Positions 57,350-64,000 of a stretch of DNA of 64,000 nucleotides are shown piece by piece. This DNA comes from Tetraselmis striata (lineage: Eukaryota > Chlorophyta > Chlorodendrophyceae > Chlorodendrales > Chlorodendraceae), in contig VCJN01000224.1 in assembly GCA_006384855.1 (NCBI GenBank), positions 1-64,000 on the forward strand, written 5' to 3'. Made by a program: the position numbers and the translations under genes. A model generated the notes under the pieces. That model saw only the letters and a list, made by a program, of their open reading frames with translations, ran no database searches and was not told the DNA's origin. Position 1 is the stretch's first letter; every line of letters starts with the position of its first letter.

Positions 57350-59283
57350 AGCAAGAGTATGGAAGTACTTGCCATGCAACATTGGAGTCGCGGGCGAAGT
57401 GTGAGCAAAGTGTATGGCGATAACAGCCATCTATGCAGTTGGCACCCATGGAAGTACTTGCTACCGTCGGCTCTAGGCAAGAGTATGGAGAGGACAACTA
57501 ACCAGTCAGTTGGCCTCCATGGAAGTACTTGCCATGCAACATTGGAGACGCGGGCGAAGTGTGAGCAAAATGTATGGAGACGACAGCCATCTATGCAGCT
57601 GGCATCCATGGAAGTACTTGCTACCGTCGGCTCTAGGCAAGAGTATGGAGAGGACAACTAACCAGTCAGTTGGCCTCCATGGAAGTACTTGCCATGCAAC
57701 ATTGGAGTCGCGGGCGAAGTGTGAGCAAAGTGTATGGAGATGACAGCCATCTATGCAGCTGGCATCCATGGAAGTACTTGCTACCGTCGGCTCTAGGCAA
57801 GAGTATGGAGAGGACAACTAACCAGTCAGTTGGCCTCCATGGAAGTACTTGCCATGCAACATTGGAGACGCGGGTGAAGTGTGAGCAAAGTGTATGGAGA
57901 TGACAGCCATCAATGCAGCTGGCATCCATGGAAGTACTTGCTACCGTCGGCTCTAGGCAAGAGTATGGAGAGGACAACTAACCAGTCAGTTGGCCTCCAT
58001 GGAAGTACTTGCCGTGCAACATTGGAGACGCGGGTGAAGTGTGAGCAAAGTGTATGGAGATGACAGCCATCAATGCAGCTGGCATCCATGGAAGTACTTG
58101 CTACCGTCGGCTCTAGGCAAGAGTATGGAGAGGACAACTAACCAGTCAGTTGGCCTCCATGGAAGTACTTGCCATGCAACATTGGAGACGCGGGTGAAGT
58201 GTGAGCAAAGTGTATGGAGATGACAGCCATCTATGCAGCTGGCATCCATGGAAGTACTTGCTACCGTCGGCTCTAGGCAAGAGTATGGAGAGGACAACTA
58301 ACCAGTCAGTTGGCCTCAATGGAAGTACTTGCCGTGCAACATTGGAGTCGCGGGCGAAGTGTGAGCAAAGTGTATGGAGACGACAGCCATCTATGCAGCT
58401 GGCATCCATGGAAGTACTTGCTACCGTCGGCTCTAAGAGTATGGAGAGGACAACTAACCAGTCAGTTGGCCTCAATGGAAGTACTTGCCGTGCAACATTG
58501 GAGTCGCGGGCGAAGTGTGAGCAAAGTGTATGGAGACGACAGCCATCTATGCAGCTGGCATCCATGGAAGTACTTGCTACTGTCGGCTCTAGGCAAGAGT
58601 ATGGAGAGGACAACTAACCAGTCAGTTGGCCTCCATGGAAGTACTTGCTATGCAACATTGGAGTCGCGGGCGAAGTGTGAGCAAAGTGTATGGAGACGAC
58701 AGCCATCTATGCAGTTGGCATCCATGGAAGTACTTGCTACTGTCGGCTCTAGGCAAGAGTATGGAGAGGACAACTAACCAGTCAGTTGGCCTCCATGGAA
58801 GTACTTGCCATGAACATTGGAGTCGCGGGTGAAGTGTGAGCACAGTGTATGGAGATGACAGCCATCTATGCAGTTGGCACCCATGGAAGTACTTGCTACC
58901 GTCGGCTCTAAGAGTATGGAGAGGACAACTAACCAGTCAGTTGGCCTCCATGGAAGTACTTGCCATGCAACATTGGAGTCGCGGGCGAAGTGTGAGCAAA
59001 GTGTATGGAGACGACAGCCATCTATGCAGCTGGCATCCATGGAAGTACTTGCTACTGTCGGCTCTAGGCAAGAGTATGGAGAGGACAACTAACCAGTCAG
59101 TTGGCCTCCATGGAAGTACTTGCCATGAACATTGGAGTCGCGGGTGAAGTGTGAGCAAAGTGTATGGAGACGACAGCCATCTATGCAGCTGGCACCCATG
59201 GAAGTACTTGCTACCGTCGGCTCTAGGCAAGAGTATGGAGAGGACAACTAACCAGTCAGTTGGCCTCCATGGAAGTACTTGCC
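57350..59283 (+). repeat. 160-bp minisatellite, 12 full copies plus a partial one
   Basis: Units begin GGAAGTACTTGCC at 57361, 57521, 57681, 57841, 58001, 58161, 58321, 58477, 58637, 58797, 58952 and 59112, with a last partial at 59271. The period is 160 bp, with 155-159-bp variants caused by small deletions (CTCTAGGCAAGAG to CTCTAAGAG; CATGCAACATT to CATGAACATT). Within each unit CCATGGAAGTACTTGC occurs twice, about 80 bp apart, so the unit is itself an old dimer. Variant bases recur in neighbouring units, as expected for unequal exchange. Frames are open across many units on both strands, but no coding role is evident because 160 is not a multiple of three. Confidence 0.97.
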
Positions 59284-59330
59284 GGAACACAATGTCAATA
59301 AACTATCATATAGCGGAACAAAAAAAAACA

Positions 59331-59332
<2 letters not shown>

Positions 59333-59376
<44 letters not shown>
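59333..59376 (+). repeat. GA dinucleotide microsatellite
   Basis: About 22 uninterrupted AG units lie about 50 bp after the minisatellite and follow a short A run. The length is probably polymorphic. Confidence 0.95.
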
Positions 59377-59379
<3 letters not shown>

Positions 59380-59629
59380 AACGCATCGGCCCTCTAGCCA
59401 CATCATATTTGGTCTCGTGTTGATGCAGTGCGATGGACATTGCTGCACGTATCCTAGGCATGTGGCGCTGCACGCACCGATTAAATGAATCAGCGATGTA
59501 GCACCAACGCTGTCTGTGTGAGCAGATAAACCCAGCATCTAACAGCCGTGAAACCTGCAACGTGCCACCGCGATGACTTTACTGGGTGCTTGGTGCCTCT
59601 GCGCCGTCCACCTGCGCGCAGTTAGTGAG

Positions 59630-61572
59630 TCAGCGCGGAAGAGGAACGGCTGGGCGCACAGCACATATGGCTCTTGGCCCCAGGCAGCTGTAGACGCACA
59701 GCCACAGGTACAGCACCAAGCGGCAGCGCACCCCGTCCTCCTCCGTGCTCTCAGTTTTCCACAGGCGGATGGTCCCATCCTCCGAGCCACTGGCAAACGT
59801 CTCGCCGCCGGGCGCAAACTTGACACTGTGTACAGGGCCGTGATGGCCGCGCAGGGTTTCCAAGTTCTCACCGGTGGTGTAGTCGCACAGGTACACCCAC
59901 ATGTCCTCGCCGCCATAGCAGAAGCGGTTCTTATCCTGGTGCGTCAGAGTGCAATGCCGGCAGGGTCAGCCATGGTGCGCCGTGTATGCTGGACTTAGAA
60001 CATCGCCTGGGCGGCTTGGGGATGGAAATAGGGAAAAGCTGCAAGGGGGTAGGAGAGTTCCCACCAAGCTGAGGGCCGCCGTCTCTGTGGCATGCTCAGT
60101 GGCGAAGCTCTTGATGACACTCAGGGAGTTCAGGTCGATGAACTTGACGCTGGAACCCTCCGCGATTGTGAGAATGTTGCCTGGGTGACCGCAAACAGGG
60201 GTGTCACACGAGTGAGGGGGCCGCGAACAAATGTAAAGTCCCACACACTCAGCATTGGGCAAAGCACCATCAGGGGGGCTGGCGTTCACCGTCTGATGTG
60301 GTATCCAGCGACATGGGCGGGGCCTCTGTCTCTATGGTGCGAACAATGGATGCAGTCCTGACATCCCAGACACTTAGGTTGGGCTGGTCGCTGCAGGCGG
60401 TGATGATCAGGCTGTCGTTCTTGCACCAGGTGGCGCAGCGGATGCCGGCGGTGACGCCAGTCATCTGCAACGGCTCCGCGTTGGGCTGGTTGACGTCAAA
60501 GATCCGGAGAATCTGCGCCACGCCCCGCATGGTAAAGAGACACAAATTAGAGCGTGTGCGCTCACTATCTAACCGCAATTGACCCTGCGGAACCATCTAA
60601 AGCAAGCGTCACGTCCTAATTGCACCAACGTTGGATAGGAAATATAACGGCATTCTCTCAGGAATCCTAATTCTCGGAATGTACGAGGCATGTAAACGTT
60701 ATCCTACAGGTTTAAGGAGGAGAAATGCCGTCTGAAGCCAGCTCATGCTGTAGGCTTGACACACCTTCTCCCGGCCTCCTGTCAGCAATCGGTAGTTGTC
60801 CGCCGCAAACTGTGTGGTGCGGACAATGTGCTTGTGCTGAAACTGGTGAAGCTCGTCCCCGGAGAGCGCATCCCAAACCTGGCCTCGCCGAGCACCAGGC
60901 GGCGAAATCAAAACCCGGTTGCACGCCGCAGACGGGCATGTTTGGGCCCGTTAAAATGCAGTAGAGGGGGCAGCCAATCCGGCAGGCATCCCCCCCCCCC
61001 CCCCCCCCCCGGGAACATCCAGCCGCGCACCCGCATGGAGAAATCTGCCGAGGCGGTGGCTGCCAGCAGACCAGGGCTGTTAAGGTGCGCCGACCACACC
61101 GCACCCTACGCAGCAGCAGCAGCAGCAGCAGCGCCAGGCCGGCTGTCAGTGGGGCGCCGCCAGCCAGTGTCTGGCATGCCAGCCTTGTTCTGCGACGTAC
61201 CTTGTGTCCCTGGAAGGTGCCAATCCAGTCTCCGTTCTCCCCATTTCGCACCATTGGATTGCCATCTTTACTGGCGCTGACAAGAAAGTAGCCGTCCGGA
61301 GTGACAGGCCTACCAACGGGGCGGCCGGTCGAGGTGTGCGTGGACGGGCGGAAGGGAAGGGGGAGGAAGGGAGGAGGGGGGAGGAGGGGGGAGGGATAAA
61401 TCACAGACACCAGTGCACAGCAGCCACAGCAAGCTCGCGATAATAGGCTCCCCCTCGGAAGCATGCGCCAGGGCATCGCGGTGGGGGCTGGGGCGCACGT
61501 GTAGTTGACCTCCACGATCGGGCGGCTGTGCCCGTGGCAGACCAGCGGCTGCTGCTGGGGGCGCTTCGCCAT
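59630..61572 (-). CDS. WD40 protein, STRAP-like (7 exons, 338 aa)
   Basis: Exons (minus): 61572-61499, 61309-61201, 61105-61031, 60878-60765, 60512-60290, 60180-60065, 59935-59630. The frame is 1017 nt from ATG (MAKRPQQQPLVCHGHSRPIV) to TGA. WD-repeat landmarks: DGYFLVSASKDG...GDWIGTFQGHK; AVWSAHLN...ATASADFSMRVWDALSGDEL; HKHIVRTTQFAADNYRLLTG; AEPLQMTGVTAGIRCATWC...LSVWDVRT; IAEGSSVKFIDLNSLSVIKS; GGEDMWVYLCDYTTGENLET; LRGHHGPVHSVKFAPGGETF ASGSEDGTIRLW. The order, the GDWIGTFxGHK signature and the size match eukaryotic STRAP (serine/threonine kinase receptor-associated protein, also linked to the SMN complex). In algae its likely role is as a WD40 scaffold; the TGF-beta link is specific to animals. 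The C-terminal ~35 residues after the last blade (LYLWLCVYSCLGP...) are atypical, so a further 3' exon is possible. A poly(C) tract lies in intron 3. Confidence 0.88.
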
Positions 61573-62782
61573 CGCGAGCGGCGGTTGGTTCTGGTGGCGG
61601 TTGCTAGGGAGCTCTGCGTCTCGCGGTGAGACAGAGCCTGCCAGCAGTGTGGTGGGCGAATGCAGAGGGTGTTACTAGGCAGCCGGATCCTCAGGCTGTT
61701 CGGCGCTCGATGAGTGCGCAAGTAGTAGATCGGCCTGCTCCCCCGCTCACACCTCCACCGACGTGGCCTCCTATGTCACCGCCCGCTGACTCAGGGCTTG
61801 GGGACCACGATTTGTGGGCGGCTGTCCTAAAGGAGGCACCTACGGCCCCAATTTCTGGAATGAGGGGTGTGGGCGGCTAATTGCAGGTTGGGTTGGCGTG
61901 GGTTGTCCGCGCTTGCCCCCGCTGTATGTCCGGCGGGATTCCGGTGCAGCGCGTACTTGAGTATCACCGCCCGCTGCCACGCCGTGCGGCTCTCTGTGCT
62001 ATTTTTCCCGTGTGCACGAGGCCTACCCGCCGCGTGTCTCTACTATCCCACACCTGGGCTCTGCTGTGTACTGTACAGAAGTCGCCTGACGCTATGCGGT
62101 TGGCAGCTGCGGCTGCCTGCCTGATGCTGATGCACAATCGAGGATGCCGCCGACGCACCAGCGGCTCTCGTCTGCGCCGCCAGCGCGCGGCCACCTACAA
62201 AAATTGAAGCGATACAATACCCTATCCGATCCCTAGCTAGCAAGCAGGTCGTGGATGAGGATTTTGCTGTACTGTATCCAGGTACTGTACATGTATTTTT
62301 CCTACAAGCCAGTTTTGGCTGTTTATTGTCCTTATTCGTCGATATATTGATAATAAAAATAACGATATAGGCGCTGTATCCGGTAGTATTCCGCAATATA
62401 TCTGAGCTTGCTATCTTAGAGCCAGATCTTAGTCGAGCAGAGGGCCACTCATGCCATAAATAAAACCGCCCTTACGCAGTATGATATAGGTAAGCCCTAC
62501 GCACCGCGGCAGGTTGGCGTTGGTGTGGGGGGTGGCCTGGTGTGTCGGCGGTAGCGCCGGTGATGGGATGGGCGGCGGGTTGATAGCAAGGTGATGAGGG
62601 GATGGCGGACTGCGAGAGCTGACAAGCAGTGTGTCGAGGGCGTCGGTGTCTGACGGAGGACGAGTGCAGCTGCAAACGAAATCACCCTCCCACACGTGGA
62701 TCGGACCCAGTAGCTCCACGACGCGCTCCCGCCCTGCCCGAAGGTGTCGCCGCTGCGCACTCCGAACAGCACTCAGGCCGTG
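61573..62782. promoter_or_regulatory. Divergent intergenic region between the STRAP-like gene and the next gene
   Basis: The two neighbouring genes are transcribed away from each other, so this ~1.2 kb should hold both promoters. I see no certain promoter motif. A more AT-rich patch (62280-62420) lies in the middle. No RNA gene recognised. Confidence 0.4.
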
Positions 62783-63846
62783 ATGGCGAAGGCCAGTAGG
62801 TCGAATAACAAGGGAGCTCACTCCGGGGAAGTGGCCGATAAGGGGGCTGCCAAGGCTATGAGGAAGAGCCGAAAGCGACGAATAGGCGACGGCGGGGGGG
62901 CGCAAAAGAAGGAGACGGAGGCGGCAGTTGCAGGTAGGCACTTGCGGAAGGAGTGTATCTTTCTCAAGTGTGCAGCTGCGTGTAGGGTTGCGTCTCATAG
63001 CGCGCATGTGATTGGTCGGCCGCCAGTTGGCGAGGCAGGCAAGGGCAGCCCCACGGCCAAGGAGGGGAAGACGAAGAAGAAAAAGAAGGCCAAGCTGACG
63101 ATATGGGAGAAATACGAGCAGCACAAGCAGTTCGTGCAGGAGATGAAGGAGGAGGCCGCCGCGATAGAGGCCCAGGAGCTGGCCGAGGCAGCGGCAAAGG
63201 CTGCAAATAAAGGCATGGCTCACTCTTCAGCGGCGCTCTTGATCACACTCTGCGGCATAGGACGTCATGCGTCTCAGAGCGGCCTATTGGGGCGTGCAAG
63301 CCGTGCATGGCGCGGAAGGTGGATTTGAACGCTGCTGACGCTGCGTCATTTCGCTGGTTGCGCTTTTTGCAGAGCCGGAGGATGAGTCGGCAAATGAGGG
63401 TGACGACGATGTAGAAGGTGCGAGCTGCGGCTGCCTGCCCACAGTCGCTACACGCTCTGCCATGGCGGGGAAGCGGGTGCGTGGGCGATCCCTCGGCCCC
63501 ACATGCTAACTGAGGCGTGCTGCAGGGGGGGATGATGCAGACCACGCGGACCTGGCGCCCGTTATGAGGCAGCCGGACTACGCGCCGGACGCAGCGAAGC
63601 ACCTGCAGGAAAGCAAGAGCAAGAAGGTGCGGCCGCACCAAGCAGGGAGCGTACATCCCGCCTGCTTCGTCCAGCGGCGCAGAGATACCGAGACCGCAGC
63701 GGAGTGACGTGTGCCCCGGCTGCGCCACACGCAGACGCCGGTGCTGCCCTGGATGCGGGTCCCCATCACGATTGAGGGCGGGCTGGGTGTCCACCTGGAG
63801 GAGGTGCGCGGGCTGGACGCTCGCCTGATGCAGGCGCTGCAGACCG
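62783..63846 (+). CDS. 5' part of a lysine-rich protein, possibly a DDX51/RH1-type DEAD-box helicase (partial)
   Basis: Exons: 62783-62933, 63039-63212, 63373-63417, 63526-63626, 63735-63846 (donor G|GTGAGC), with the rest beyond the window. The frame is continuous. The N-terminus (MAKASRSNNKGAHSGEVADK) is basic. Exon 2 has a Lys run and a helical WEKYEQHKQFVQEMKEEAAA segment. Exon 3 is acidic (EDESANEGDDDVE). Exon 5 reads TPVLPWMRVPITIEGGLGVH then LEEVRGLDARLMQALQT. The LPWMR-P block followed by a short linker resembles the region just before the Q motif in plant RH1/DDX51-type helicases of ribosome biogenesis. That assignment is an inference, since no helicase motif lies within the window. 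Intron 2 appears to use a GC donor (AAAG|GCATGG), the only phase-compatible choice I found. A poly(C) tract follows exon 5. Confidence 0.6.
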
Positions 63847-64000
63847 GTGAGCCCCCCCCCCCCCCCCCCCTCCCCCCGCGCCCCGTCTGACCGAGGCTCT
63901 GCTGCCTGCGGAAATCACACTAAGCATCAGCATCCATCCATACGTATGCATAATCTACATACATTCTTTATTTATGTTGATTGAGTTTCCACCACATGTT
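63847..64000. other. Intron (incomplete) of the last gene
   Basis: It begins with GTGAGC and a poly(C) run of about 18 nt. No acceptor followed by a coding frame is visible before the window ends. Confidence 0.5.

Noticed and set aside
57350..59283. CRISPR-like array
   Set aside because: The 160-bp units abut directly with no unique spacers, and the host is eukaryotic. It is a minisatellite.

Overview
The window is nuclear DNA from a eukaryote, most likely a chlorophyte green alga. Its intact genes are split into many short exons with GT-AG introns that are small and often carry poly(C) or poly(G) runs. They include an RWP-RK transcription factor (a green-lineage family), a malate dehydrogenase with a plastid-like presequence, and a candidate TGTAA polyadenylation signal pair. 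I cannot name the species. Annotation rests on splice-site and reading-frame reconstruction by eye. Four exon chains (VCBS gene, RWP-RK gene, MDH, STRAP) close in frame from ATG to stop.

Layout: 1-2.6 kb shows no gene. 2.7-3.96 kb is a ~454-bp tandem repeat. 4.3-8.8 kb (minus) is a 15-exon gene for a secreted or type I membrane protein with FG-GAP/VCBS repeats. 8.8-12.2 kb holds no recognisable gene. 12.2-17.3 kb is a nested transposon region: a minus-strand LINE (RNase H, zinc-knuckle-like and C-terminal pieces) is interrupted by a repeat family also found at 16, 28-29 and 36 kb. 17.3-23.3 kb is gene-poor and contains a perfect 77-bp-arm inverted repeat. 23.8-26.6 kb (plus) is the RWP-RK gene.

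28-46 kb is an accessory region of decayed mobile elements. It contains frameshifted unknown coding pieces, a tandemly duplicated exon-like block (32.6-33.6 kb), a CTGCAG-rich block, a hAT-type transposon with an 8-bp target duplication (37.8-39.8 kb), a stop-riddled reading frame (39.85-40.85 kb), an unknown minus-strand gene (43.0-44.6 kb) and a tyrosine recombinase remnant (45.0-45.3 kb).

47.2-49.4 kb (plus) is NAD-malate dehydrogenase. 50.5-51.2 kb is a TIR element. 52.0-53.05 kb (plus) is a frameshifted single-pass membrane protein. 53.6-56.2 kb (minus) is a long disordered unknown protein. 57.35-59.28 kb is a 160-bp minisatellite. 59.6-61.6 kb (minus) is a STRAP-like WD40 gene. 62.8-64.0 kb (plus) is the 5' end of a lysine-rich protein, possibly a DDX51/RH1-type DEAD-box helicase, cut by the window edge. 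The housekeeping genes do not form an obvious pathway; they are islands in repeat-rich DNA.
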